Made by a program: the position numbers and the translations under genes. From Desulfobacteraceae bacterium (GTDB lineage Bacteria > Desulfobacterota > Desulfobacteria > Desulfobacterales > UBA5852), in NCBI GenBank assembly GCA_014237395.1, contig JABZFP010000041.1, positions 523,742 to 587,741 of the forward strand: DNA of 64,000 nt, in the 5' to 3' direction. The notes below the pieces were generated by a model that had not been told where the DNA came from, ran no database searches, and worked only from the letters and a program-made list of their open reading frames with translations. Below are positions 24,195 to 32,180 of the stretch, in pieces. The first letter of the stretch is position 1. Each line of letters starts with the position of its first letter.

Positions 24195-25844
24195 TTACTG
24201 AACCTTTATTTTAATGACTTCATTCGAATCCGGATCGATCACATGGACCGCACAGGCGATACAGGGATCGAAGGAATGGACAGTCCGCAGGATTTCAAGC
24301 GGTTTCTTGGGATCCGCAATGGGGGTGCCGATGAGCGCTTCCTCCACGGGGCCCAGAACCCCCTTGCTGTCCCGGGGACCGAAGTTCCAGGTCGAAGGAA
24401 CGACATACTGGTAGTTTTTGATCTTGCCGCCTTCAATGTCGATCCAGTGGCCCAGTGAACCACGGGGAACATCGTTCAGGCCGTAACCTTGGGCCTTGTC
24501 GGGCATTTCCCAGGGCTCGTAGGTGCTGGTGTCACCGGCCTTGACATTGGCCAGGAGCTCACCCATCCAGGTTTCCATCCGGTCGCCGATGGCAACCGTT
24601 TCCAGGCCGCGAGCGGCCGTGCGGCCCAAGGTCGAGAACAGGGCCGCAACCGGGACGTCCAGCTTCTGCAGCGTGCTGTCCACCAACGGTTTGATGGCGT
24701 CATGGCCTTTGCCGTAGGCCACCAGAACACGGGCCAGAGGGCCGACCTCGGAGGACAAGTCCTCGTAACGCGGGGCCTTGAGCCATGTATATTGGCCACT
24801 GCCCGGACGGTATTCGGGATCTTCCTGAATCGGCTTGGTTTCACCGCTCCAGGGATGCTTGGCATCGCCCTTTTCATACCAGCCGTGGGTGACATCTTCG
24901 GTAACACTGGCTTGGTCCACCGGTTTGATGCCGCCCACATCGCGGTTGACGATCAGGCCGCGCGGCATATACAGGCTTTCCGGCTCGGCGTCGGTTTCCG
25001 CAAAGTCACCGTAGGCCAGGAAGTTGGTGGTCCCGCCGATGCCGCCCCAGTCCTTGTAGAAGGAGGCCACGGCCAGCAGATCGGGGATATAGACCTTTTT
25101 GACAAATTCCTGGGTTTCACGGGTGAGATACAGGAATTCGGCAATGCGATCCGGGCTCAGATCCCGGATAGAGGTGATACCACCCACCACAAGGGATTGC
25201 GGATGGGGGTTCTTGCCGCCGAAGATGGCGTGCATGCGGGCGGCCTTGGCCTGGAGACGCAACGCTTCGATGTAATGAGACGTGGCCATCAGGTTGGCTT
25301 CCGGCGGCAGTTTGTAGGCCGAGTGCCCCCAGTAGGCATTGGCAAACGGGCCCAATTGGCCGCTGTCGACAAAAGATTTGATCCTGTTTTGAACGTTTTT
25401 GAAATAAGCGGCACCGCCCCACGGCGCTTCACTGACGTTGTCGGCCAGTGCGGCGGTCTTTTTGGGGTCGGCCGAGAGCGCACTGACAATGTCCACCCAG
25501 TCAAGGGCATGCAGATGATAGAAATGAACAATATGGTCGTGCTGATACTGGGCACCGTGCAGCAGGTTGCGGAGCAGGCGTGCATTTTCAGGAATTTGGA
25601 CACCAACCGCATTTTCGACTGCCCTCACCGAGGACAGAGAATGGATAAGCGTTCAGACCCCGCATGAGCGGCCCACGAAAAGATGCGCATCGCGCGGATC
25701 CCGCCCCTGAAGAATCATTTCAATGCCACGGAACATTTGCCCGGAGCTCCAGGCATTGACAACTTTACCTCCTGCGATTTCCACCTCGATGCGAAGATGG
25801 CCTTCGATTCGGGTGATTGGATCGACTACAATTCTCTGGCCCAT
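24195..25844 (-). CDS. [NiFe] hydrogenase large subunit, putative selenoprotein (in-frame UGA = Sec64)
   Basis: Catalytic subunit of a periplasmic uptake hydrogenase. Read through the UGA at 25653-25655 it gives 549 residues, the normal length; conventional reading gives a 63-residue fragment (25653-25844) and a start-less 24195-25628 piece. The UGA is codon 64, in RSCGV-UGA-TLIHS, exactly where the family has the second cysteine of RxCGxC. Sequence on both sides is fully conserved (PITRIEGHLR before; SVRAVENAVGVQIPEN after). A SECIS-like hairpin follows. The C-terminal motif is DPCIACAVH with both cysteines (528, 531); the endopeptidase should cut after His534 and release 15 residues. In D. 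gigas numbering Sec64 matches Cys68, a Ni-Fe bridging thiolate. A point mutation or sequencing error giving TGA from TGC/TGT is the main alternative. Confidence 0.85.
25619..25637 (-). promoter_or_regulatory. Putative bacterial SECIS element
   Basis: On the mRNA, CUGUCCUC pairs with GAGGGCAG (8 bp, one U-G wobble) around an apical GGU loop. The loop begins 23 nt after the UGA, inside the usual 16-37 nt range for bacterial SECIS elements, whose apical loop typically contains conserved G. A short lower helix CAUU/AAUG is also possible. The stem includes an AGG arginine codon, which looks uncommon in this gene. Confidence 0.7.
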
Positions 25845-25898
25845 ATGTTCTCCTTTCCTTCCTGAAAAGGGCTGATAGTTATTCCCTTAATTCGGATC

Positions 25899-26840
25899 CT
25901 ACAGTTCCTCGTAGAATGGTGTCATGGTATCCCAAAAATTCGGTTCGCTGCAGCCGATGCAGGGATGGCCCGCTTCTACCGGCCAGCTTGTGCCGTCGTT
26001 AAATTTGGCAACAGCGCAGTTGTTGTAGGTTTCCGGCCCTCGGCAACCCATCTTATACAGGCAGTAGCCCAGCGCGGCTTCTTCGGAACCGAATTCCTCG
26101 ACGAATTCATCGTTTTCAAAGTGTGCGCGCCGCGGGCAGGTGTCATGGATGGTTTTGCCGTAGGCAAATACGGGGCGTCCCTTGTCATCCAAGGCGGGGA
26201 GTTTGCCAAGGAGGAGATAGTTGACAATGGTGCCGATCAGGTTGATCGGATTGGGGGGGCAGCCGGGCAGGTTGAGGGTTTTGATCCCGAGCGCATCCCC
26301 GACACCCTTGTAGCCGCCGGGGTTGGGTTTGGCCGCAGGGATGCCGCCAAAACTCGAGCAGGATCCGATACAGACGGTGGCGGCGGCCTTGGGCACCACT
26401 TCCTGAGCGATCTGGAGGAAGCTTTTCCCGGCGACTTTGCCGTAACCACCGTTAAACTTGGTGGCCACCGAACCCTCGACGACGCAGATGAACTGGCCGG
26501 CGTATTTTTCGACGGCATTATGCAGGTTCTCTTCGGCCTGATGGCCGGCGGCGGCCATGATGGTCTCATGGTACTCCACCGACAGGATTTCCAGAACCAG
26601 TTCGTCGATCCAGGGATACATGGAGCGCAAGAGTGCCTCCGAACATCCGGTGCATTCACCAAAATGCAGCCAGATGACGGGCGGCCGTTGTTTCGGGGCG
26701 GCGAACACTTCGGCCACTTTGGGCACAAAGGACGACGACAGCCCCATGGTTGCCGTGAGGAACGTACAGAACTTCATGAAGTCCCGGCGAGAGACTCCTT
26801 TTGACGCTAGACGTTCATAAAACTCCTTCTCCTTTTCCAT
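25899..26840 (-). CDS. [NiFe] hydrogenase small subunit (periplasmic, Tat-exported)
   Basis: Carries three Fe-S clusters from the Ni-Fe site to the surface. 313 residues from ATG 26840, which follows a perfect AAGGAGGTG site. Tat signal SRRDFMKF at residues 17-24, hydrophobic core, cleavage near VFAA (about 48). Proximal cluster: ECTGC (63, 66), then IGSC and GCPPNP. Distal cluster: HDTCPR, GYCLYKMGC. Medial cluster: NNC, HPCIGC with proline in the WPV position, as in [3Fe-4S] [NiFe] enzymes rather than the all-Cys [4Fe-4S] of classic [NiFeSe] enzymes. There is no C-terminal membrane helix, so the dimer should be soluble and probably donates to periplasmic cytochrome c. Confidence 0.95.
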   Translation of the reverse strand: MEKEKEFYERLASKGVSRRDFMKFCTFLTATMGLSSSFVPKVAEVFAAPKQRPPVIWLHFGECTGCSEALLRSMYPWIDELVLEILSVEYHETIMAAAGHQAEENLHNAVEKYAGQFICVVEGSVATKFNGGYGKVAGKSFLQIAQEVVPKAAATVCIGSCSSFGGIPAAKPNPGGYKGVGDALGIKTLNLPGCPPNPINLIGTIVNYLLLGKLPALDDKGRPVFAYGKTIHDTCPRRAHFENDEFVEEFGSEEAALGYCLYKMGCRGPETYNNCAVAKFNDGTSWPVEAGHPCIGCSEPNFWDTMTPFYEEL

Positions 26841-27018
26841 CTGCACCTCCTTGATGCGGTTTAAAAAGCGCCTGAATACCTTTCCTGCACCATATTCAAA
26901 ACAAATCCGGCCGAACAGAACAATTGATCTTAGGGATGTTGTCCTGTTTGCCGGTTGGTGTTCATCGCCCGAGTGAAGATGTTCTGTACCCAATAAATTA
27001 AATAAATTCAGTTCATAC

Positions 27019-27047
27019 TTGTTAAAAGAATGTATCCTTCAAGTCAA
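27019..27047 (-). promoter_or_regulatory. Candidate sigma-70 promoter of the hydrogenase operon
   Basis: Minus-strand TTGACT (27047-27042) and TAACAA (27024-27019) separated by 17 nt, about 180 nt ahead of the small-subunit start. The -10 box is a weak match. Confidence 0.4.
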
Positions 27048-27207
27048 TACTTAACTTCAGTGAAAGGCCAGATCATGCTGATAATTGCGAACAATGTCAG
27101 GATTCTGCGAGGGGTGAGCGCCCGATAGAAACGGGCGGAAATGATCTCATAATAAAGATAGCCACAAGGCATCGTGTTTTATGAATCTGGCGGGCGGCGG
27201 CATGACA

Positions 27208-27263
27208 AAATGAGCCGGCATAAAGGGGTGCTATTCGGCATGCCCCTTTATGCCGGCTCATTT
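27208..27263 (-). terminator. Long perfect inverted repeat, probable terminator
   Basis: Two 21-base arms (27208-27228 and 27243-27263) pair without mismatch around a 14-nt loop. Each arm ends in an A or T run, so it can end transcription in both directions; on the minus strand TTTTG follows, serving the 27302-27775 gene. Confidence 0.85.
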
Positions 27264-27301
27264 ATAGGAAGGGTGTTAATCGTTTCGCTGTGAGGGCGAG
27301 G

Positions 27302-27775
27302 TTACAGTTCTTCATCAAGATCGGTCGGGCTGTCGTCATCAATTTTTATCGGGGAGCTAATTTTTTTGATGTCGGCGGTTTCTTCAAACTCATCATCGAA
27401 ATCGTCGTCTAAAAGGTCGTCTATTTCACTGGCTTCTTCCTTGATATCGTCAAGAACAGCCGCCGATGCCCGCTCGTGACTCAAAAGGTCCAGGTCGTCG
27501 AAGATCAATTCCGCGCTGTCGCTGTCCTGGGACTGGTAAAGGCCTTGGACGGCCTCTGCAATCATTTCGGCATAGGTCCGGGGAGGATACATATTCCGGG
27601 TGCGCAGCGCGGCAATCAGGGCCTCGCGGCCGTCTGCCATTGCACGTTTAATGGCATCCGCTTGAAATGTGACTTCACACAGGAGGGACATGACATCTTT
27701 ATCTAATTCGGCGCTTTCCCTGATGATCAGCTGTTGTTCGGTGTCATTTTTCTGGATCTGGAATTTTTGTTTCAT
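27302..27775 (-). CDS. Acidic protein of unknown function
   Basis: 157 residues from the ATG at 27775 (AAGGAGC at 8 nt); a longer frame to 27871 is not supported. The first half (KFQIQKNDTEQQLIIRESAE ...) looks like a folded alpha/beta domain with a TFQADAIKRA helix and a Tyr-Pro-Pro-Arg-Thr turn. The last 50 residues are strongly acidic (runs of Asp and Glu, DDLLDDDFDDEF) and probably disordered. No cysteine motif beyond one Cys, no signal peptide, no membrane segment. It stands alone between terminator and tRNA genes. Function unknown. Confidence 0.7.
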   Translation of the reverse strand: MKQKFQIQKNDTEQQLIIRESAELDKDVMSLLCEVTFQADAIKRAMADGREALIAALRTRNMYPPRTYAEMIAEAVQGLYQSQDSDSAELIFDDLDLLSHERASAAVLDDIKEEASEIDDLLDDDFDDEFEETADIKKISSPIKIDDDSPTDLDEEL

Positions 27776-27959
27776 GATGGTGCTCCTTAGGCCCACAGCG
27801 ATACCAGGTGGTTGCCGGGTTATTTTTACAAGCATTTTAGCCGCTTTTTGGCCCTTGGAAACCATATTCAAAATGGCATGTCAACTTCAAAACGCATGGG
27901 TCCATGAAAAAATATTGACCGCACCCCAAGGAGTTGATAACAAGCAAAATTCATTGTGA

Positions 27960-28047
27960 GGAGGGATGGCTGAGTGGTCGAAAGCGGCGGTCTTGAAAAC
28001 CGTTGAGGGTAACACCTCCGTGGGTTCGAATCCTACTCCCTCCGCCA
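27960..28047 (+). tRNA. tRNA-Ser (TGA)
   Basis: Class II tRNA with acceptor GGAGGGA/TCCCTCC, anticodon stem GCGGT/ACCGT around CTTGAAA (anticodon TGA), long variable arm, T arm with TTCGAAT, discriminator G and encoded CCA (28045-28047). It reads UCA codons and is not tRNA-Sec, whose anticodon would be TCA. Confidence 0.95.
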
Positions 28048-28062
28048 TCCGCAATATGACAC

Positions 28063-28155
28063 GGAGAGATGACCGAGTCGGCTGAAGGTGCTCGCCTGCT
28101 AAGCGAGTGTGGGGGTAAAACTCCACCATGGGTTCGAATCCCATTCTCTCCGCCA
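28063..28155 (+). tRNA. tRNA-Ser (GCT)
   Basis: Class II tRNA: acceptor GGAGAGA/TCTCTCC, anticodon stem CTCGC/GCGAG around CTGCTAA (anticodon GCT), long variable arm, encoded CCA at 28153-28155. Only 15 nt behind the first tRNA-Ser, so the two are one transcript. Confidence 0.95.
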
Positions 28156-28168
28156 TTTTAATCGTATG

Positions 28169-28200
28169 CGCCCGACCGAATTTGGTCGGGCGTTTTGTTT
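28169..28200 (+). terminator. Intrinsic terminator of the tRNA-Ser pair
   Basis: Stem CGCCCGACC (28169-28177) with GGTCGGGCG (28184-28192), loop of six, followed by TTTTGTTTT. Confidence 0.92.
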
Positions 28201-28208
28201 TGAGCGGG

Positions 28209-28406
28209 TCAACGGTCTTTGTCGTCATCGAGGAAGGTTTCGATATCCAGATTCAACTCTTCAAGCATCCGTTTCAACGGCTGGGTTTCAGTGCTGGCTT
28301 TCCGCAGGGCGTCATCTCGGCAAGCGCCATAGCCGGTCCGGTAGGCCGTGATGTACACGGCCGTGACAAGGATGATATGGATTATAATGAGAAACAGGGT
28401 TCCCAT
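28209..28406 (-). CDS. Small single-pass membrane protein (65 aa)
   Basis: The ATG at 28406 is chosen since GGAGG lies 5 nt before it; the longer frame would start on the ribosome site itself. One membrane helix at the N-terminus (residues about 2-22, LFLIIIHIILVTAVYI), then a polar, charged tail with CRDDALRKAS and an acidic end. No known family. Its stop lies just past the tRNA terminator on the opposite strand. Confidence 0.6.
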   Translation of the reverse strand: MGTLFLIIIHIILVTAVYITAYRTGYGACRDDALRKASTETQPLKRMLEELNLDIETFLDDDKDR

Positions 28407-28531
28407 GATTACCTCCGTCAATAGTCGTCTTGATTTTCTTATCGGTCGGTGAGGGAATCCGCTTTAGGCCAAAGACCGGGGACGGGCGGGAAAGGCCATG
28501 GCTTTGCGCCAGATCGATGGGCCGCGCAATC

Positions 28532-28903
28532 TTAGTTGTTGCTGCGGGTATAGCGGCGAATAAATTCCTGAAGGCGTGTTTTCTGGGCGTCCGTCAGTGC
28601 CTTAAACTGCAGGCTTGTTTGACGAATCGGTATGCGGGAGAAAGATGTCGTGGTCGGGATATCGATATCGGCAACCCATTTGACCGGCACCCCTTCCAGC
28701 CAAACGCCTTCGCCGGCAAACATGATCTGAAGTTTGACCGTTTCGGGAATGGTCATTTCTGCGGGATCATCCGCAATGTACTGGAAGGCCAATCCGTGCA
28801 AACTGATATTTTGAATTTGACCGACTCGGCCGGATTCGGGCGATAAAGCCGCCAATGCGCCATCGAGGGCGCGAAAACGTTTTGCTATTCGTCGTTCAGC
28901 CAT
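28532..28903 (-). CDS. PilZ-domain protein (probable c-di-GMP receptor)
   Basis: 123 residues with a single PilZ domain. The RxxxR motif is present at the N-terminus (RRIAKRFRA) and the D/N-x-S-x2-G motif as QNISLHGLAF near residue 35, both needed for c-di-GMP binding. The rest fits the beta-barrel and a final helix. The ATG at 28903 is preferred over a TTG one codon earlier. No effector domain is attached, so it probably acts by binding another protein. Confidence 0.85.
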   Translation of the reverse strand: MAERRIAKRFRALDGALAALSPESGRVGQIQNISLHGLAFQYIADDPAEMTIPETVKLQIMFAGEGVWLEGVPVKWVADIDIPTTTSFSRIPIRQTSLQFKALTDAQKTRLQEFIRRYTRSNN

Positions 28904-29246
28904 CAAAAAAATCGCTAATTAATCAATATGTTGTGGTTGATGTAGTATGTTTATCAATATCCTGTATTCACCCCTGTAATACAAAATATTTTCGGAAGCA
29001 AGGAATTTTGGTGCCCAAGGAGGCCTTTTATCCCTCGTTGGATGGTTTCCATTCTTTTGCGCATGACACGATACGCCCTTTTTCGCGGGGCGGCTTTTCC
29101 GCACAGTGGAGCGTCCTGCCAACCCTTCATTCTGCTTGACAAATGAAGGATTCCCTACTAATCATCAGCCTTTGAATCGTGACTGTACGTCGTTTTAACG
29201 ACTAGACTGGGATAAAAAATCATTCAGAAGGAGGAGAGGAGAACAA
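28904..29246. other. Intergenic region with the sat promoter
   Basis: About 340 bp between the divergent PilZ and sat genes. The promoter at 29136-29164 is the only element I can support; the rest shows no gene. Confidence 0.6.
29136..29164 (+). promoter_or_regulatory. Candidate sigma-70 promoter of sat
   Basis: Perfect -35 TTGACA (29136-29141), 17-nt spacer, -10 TAATCA (29159-29164). This predicts a leader of about 75 nt before the sat start at 29247. Confidence 0.6.
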
Positions 29247-30518
29247 ATGGCAAAGTTAATCGAACCTCATGGTGGTAAAGGCCTTACAATCTGTTTGCTG
29301 GAAGGCGCTGGACTGGAAGCGGAAAAAACCAAAGCCGCCGGCCTTAAAAAGATCACGATTTCCCCTCGTGTCAAAGGCGACCTGATCATGCTCGGAAATG
29401 GTGGGTTCAGCCCCTTGACCGGCTTCATGACCAAGGCCGACTGGAAAGGCGTGTGTGAAAGCTTTCTGACGGCGGATGGGACTTTCTGGCCGGTGCCGGT
29501 CACCTTGGATGTTTCCAGTGACGATGCTGCCGGTATTGCCGACGGCGATGAAATTGCCCTGTATGATCCCGAGGGCGATGAGATCATGGCCACCATGAAA
29601 GTGACCGAAAAGTGGGAAGAGAGCGAAGCCGACAAGATCTGGGAATGTGAAAAGGTCTTCATGGGCGAAGGCACCCCGACCAAGGAAGAATTCTGGAAAA
29701 TCGCCAAAGAAGATCATCCCGGTGTCCAGATGGTCATGGGCCAGAAAGAGGTCAATCTGGCCGGTCCGGTAAAAGTGCTCAGCGAAGGCGACTATCCTGT
29801 CCGGTATGCCGGTGTTTATCACCGCCCGGCGGAATCCCGCAAGATTTTTGAGGATCGCGGCTGGTCGGATGTTGCGGCCCTGCAATTGCGCAACCCCATG
29901 CACCGCTCCCACGAATACCTGTGCAAGATTGCCGTGGAAGTCTGCGACGGCGTGTACATCCATTCGCTGGTCGGCAACCTCAAACCAGGTGACATTCCGG
30001 CCGGCGTCCGCGTGAAATGCATCGATGCCCTGGTGAAAAACTATTTTGTTGAAAAGAACGTCGTCCAGGGCGGTTACCCACTGGATATGCGCTACGCCGG
30101 GCCGCGTGAAGGCCTGCTACACGCTGTTTTCCGCCAGAACTACGGCTGCTCCAAAATGATCATTGGTCGTGACCACGCCGGTGTGGGTGATTTCTACGGC
30201 ATGTTCGAAGCCCAGACCATCTTCGACAAGATCCCAAACCCTGAAGGCGGTAAAGGCCTGCTTTGCCAGCCCCTGAAAATCGACTGGACCTTCTACTGCT
30301 ACAAGTGTGACGGCATGGCCTCCCTGAGAACCTGCCCGCATGGCAAGGAAGATCGCGTACTGCTGTCCGGTACGATGCTGCGCAAAATGCTTTCCGAAGG
30401 TGGCGATCTGCCGGATCACTTCGGCCGTGATGAAGTTGTCGCCATCCTGCGTGAATACTACGAAGGCGTGACCGAGAAGGTCGAAATCAAGACTCACAAG
30501 GCGGCGACCGGCAACTAA
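29247..30518 (+). CDS. sat: Sulfate adenylyltransferase (dissimilatory ATP sulfurylase)
   Basis: Activates sulfate with ATP to APS and pyrophosphate, the first step of dissimilatory sulfate reduction, in the cytoplasm. 423 residues, the size of the homo-oligomeric Sat of sulfate reducers. Motifs: QLRNPMHRSHEYL near residue 212 (active-site HxxH), GRDHAGVGDFYG near 312, and a C-terminal zinc-type set CYKCDGMASLRTCPHG near 352-367. A long purine-rich ribosome site AAGGAGGAGAGGAG precedes the ATG. It faces the qmo-apr genes across two terminators. Confidence 0.97.
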   Translation: MAKLIEPHGGKGLTICLLEGAGLEAEKTKAAGLKKITISPRVKGDLIMLGNGGFSPLTGFMTKADWKGVCESFLTADGTFWPVPVTLDVSSDDAAGIADGDEIALYDPEGDEIMATMKVTEKWEESEADKIWECEKVFMGEGTPTKEEFWKIAKEDHPGVQMVMGQKEVNLAGPVKVLSEGDYPVRYAGVYHRPAESRKIFEDRGWSDVAALQLRNPMHRSHEYLCKIAVEVCDGVYIHSLVGNLKPGDIPAGVRVKCIDALVKNYFVEKNVVQGGYPLDMRYAGPREGLLHAVFRQNYGCSKMIIGRDHAGVGDFYGMFEAQTIFDKIPNPEGGKGLLCQPLKIDWTFYCYKCDGMASLRTCPHGKEDRVLLSGTMLRKMLSEGGDLPDHFGRDEVVAILREYYEGVTEKVEIKTHKAATGN

Positions 30519-30533
30519 CCGCCTGTTTTTCGT

Positions 30534-30558
30534 AACCGGGGTTTTTATCTCCCCGGTT
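30534..30558 (+). terminator. First terminator after sat
   Basis: AACCGGGG (30534-30541) pairs with CCCCGGTT (30551-30558), followed by TT. Confidence 0.75.
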
Positions 30559-30572
30559 TTCATAATGTGTTC

Positions 30573-30610
30573 AAAAAGGGGGATACCGCTAAACAGGTAT
30601 CTCCCTTTTT
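30573..30610 (+). terminator. Second terminator after sat
   Basis: Fifteen-base arms (30573-30587 and 30596-30610) pair with one G-T wobble; the 3' arm ends in a run of T. A tandem back-up to the first hairpin. Confidence 0.88.
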
Positions 30611-30833
30611 TTATAAATGACAGGCATTGGTGTGAGGTGGTGGATAGTCATTGATCTTTGGAGGGCCGAAATCTGGACCTTGTAGGGTCGATGGCATAGG
30701 CCGCAATGATGATCATAGTGGCCGCGTTTATCGGAAGACAAGGGAACCTCTACCACGTGTCTATGCCAGTGCTTTTGTTTTCATGGAAAACAATTCGGCT
30801 GGTCGACCGTCGGTTTGCTGATCCGCACAAGGA

Positions 30834-30871
30834 TAAAAAAAGGAGGGAGCCTTTTTCGGGTCTCCCTCCTT
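30834..30871 (-). terminator. Terminator at the end of qmoABC
   Basis: Ten-base stem AAGGAGGGAG (30840-30849) with CTCCCTCCTT (30862-30871). On the minus strand it is followed by eight or more T. Confidence 0.92.
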
Positions 30872-30903
30872 GGGACATTCAGTGCATCAAAGGTTTGCTG
30901 GGT

Positions 30904-32058
30904 TTAGAAACCTCGGCCGGAATACTCGGCATAGGCCATGGCCACCGTGCGATAAACCAGATGGGCCAGTTTGGAAAAAGGCGTGAAGGCAAACAGGCAC
31001 CAAATAGCCATCAGATGCAAAAAGTAGACAATCGCCATGGGCGTGTACAGTCCGGCCAATCGCAGCAACTCCGTCCCCATACCGGTTACACCCAGGGCCA
31101 GCACCATGCCCACGAGATACCAGTCCCAGTAGCTGGAAACGCTGTCGGTTTTGGCCAGACGGTTTTTCAGCAACAGCAGACCACCGACAATCAAAGCGAT
31201 TCCGGCGATATTTCCCAGCCATTTGACAGGATTGATCTGGCTGTAAGGCCCTTCGATGTGCAGTATCCATTCCGCAAAGAAAAAGCAGTTGGTGACGATG
31301 AAAAGGCCGATGAAGCTATACAGGACCATCATATGTGCGGTCGAGCGCGATTTGTTTTCGGTGCACTCGTCGAATTTCTGGTGCTTGAAAATGGTCGGAA
31401 TGATTTTAATAAAAGCCTGCACAAAACCGGCCGGATCGATTTTTTCCTGCTTAGTCTTGCCTTCCGCCAGGGCGTTGGCATGCATATCGGCAATAAACCG
31501 TTTGAGGCCTAAGGCGAAAGTGCCGACGGCAAAGAAAAAAGTGGGAATCATGATGATGTCCACCAGATAATTATTGATATAGCTATGCCCCCAGATTTCA
31601 TGCCCGCCTGCCGGTGAAAAATTCAACCAATTGAGACCCACCATGTTGGAAAGAAGGCCGACGACCAGAAAAATAGCGGCTGGAATAGCCAGCAGGACCG
31701 GCAGTTTGGACTTGTCACGCACCAGTTTCCCCAACGCTTTGGGGCCGGCATATTCGGAAACGGCATAAGCGCGAATGGCGCCCAGGGCGTCTCCGGGTTT
31801 GGCATCGCGGGGACAGCGGGTATTGCAGTCGCCGCAGTTATGGCAGAGCCAGATGTCGGCGCTGCTGACCAATTTGTCTTTGAGTCCCCAGGAAGCCGCA
31901 ATCATTTCTTTACGGGGAAACGGCTTGTTCTCGGGGGAAATAGGACAGACCACGGAACATGTGGCGCATTGGTAGCATTTTTTCAGATCGCCGCCGCCTA
32001 GCGCACGCACGTCCTTAATAAAACCAACATCAGGATCAAGCATGATCGCTTCCGACAT
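30904..32058 (-). CDS. qmoC: Quinone-interacting membrane-bound oxidoreductase subunit QmoC
   Basis: Membrane subunit linking the quinone pool to QmoAB and AprAB. 384 residues. N-terminal HdrC-like part has two [4Fe-4S] motifs, CYQCATCSVVCP near 28-39 and CHNCGDCNTRCP near 71-82. The C-terminal part (about residue 118 on) has about six membrane helices of the HdrE/NarI type with conserved histidines for haem b. Start after a perfect AAGGAGGT site. It lies 122 nt downstream of qmoB. Confidence 0.96.
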   Translation of the reverse strand: MSEAIMLDPDVGFIKDVRALGGGDLKKCYQCATCSVVCPISPENKPFPRKEMIAASWGLKDKLVSSADIWLCHNCGDCNTRCPRDAKPGDALGAIRAYAVSEYAGPKALGKLVRDKSKLPVLLAIPAAIFLVVGLLSNMVGLNWLNFSPAGGHEIWGHSYINNYLVDIIMIPTFFFAVGTFALGLKRFIADMHANALAEGKTKQEKIDPAGFVQAFIKIIPTIFKHQKFDECTENKSRSTAHMMVLYSFIGLFIVTNCFFFAEWILHIEGPYSQINPVKWLGNIAGIALIVGGLLLLKNRLAKTDSVSSYWDWYLVGMVLALGVTGMGTELLRLAGLYTPMAIVYFLHLMAIWCLFAFTPFSKLAHLVYRTVAMAYAEYSGRGF

Positions 32059-32180
32059 GTGTATACCTCCTTGTTCGAATGGGCCGGTGAAGATGATCGT
32101 CGCCTGCCCGAGACGAAATTGAACATTAAGCTAAGGGCGGTGTCCTCTGCTGTCTGCAGACACCGCCCGGTGCATTCGAC

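Larger units (their letters stand above)
26841..27301. other. Intergenic region upstream of the hydrogenase genes
   Basis: About 460 bp with no gene seen. It contains a candidate hydrogenase promoter at 27019-27047, a small hairpin GCCCG/CGGGC near 27120-27137, and a long perfect inverted repeat at 27208-27263 that acts as a terminator for the gene beyond. Confidence 0.6.
30519..30903. other. Intergenic region between convergent sat and qmoC
   Basis: About 385 bp holding three strong hairpin terminators (30534-30558, 30573-30610, 30834-30871). The 220 bp between the second and third shows no gene that I can support. Confidence 0.7.

Noticed and set aside
24195..25628. Independent 477-residue large-subunit protein starting at GTG 25628
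   Set aside because: It would lack the N-terminal Cys motif, has no ribosome site, and the preceding 63 codons complete the conserved N-terminus in the same frame across one UGA.
27960..28047. Possible tRNA-Sec near the selenoprotein gene
   Set aside because: The anticodon is TGA, reading UCA, and the acceptor stem has seven pairs; it is ordinary tRNA-Ser.
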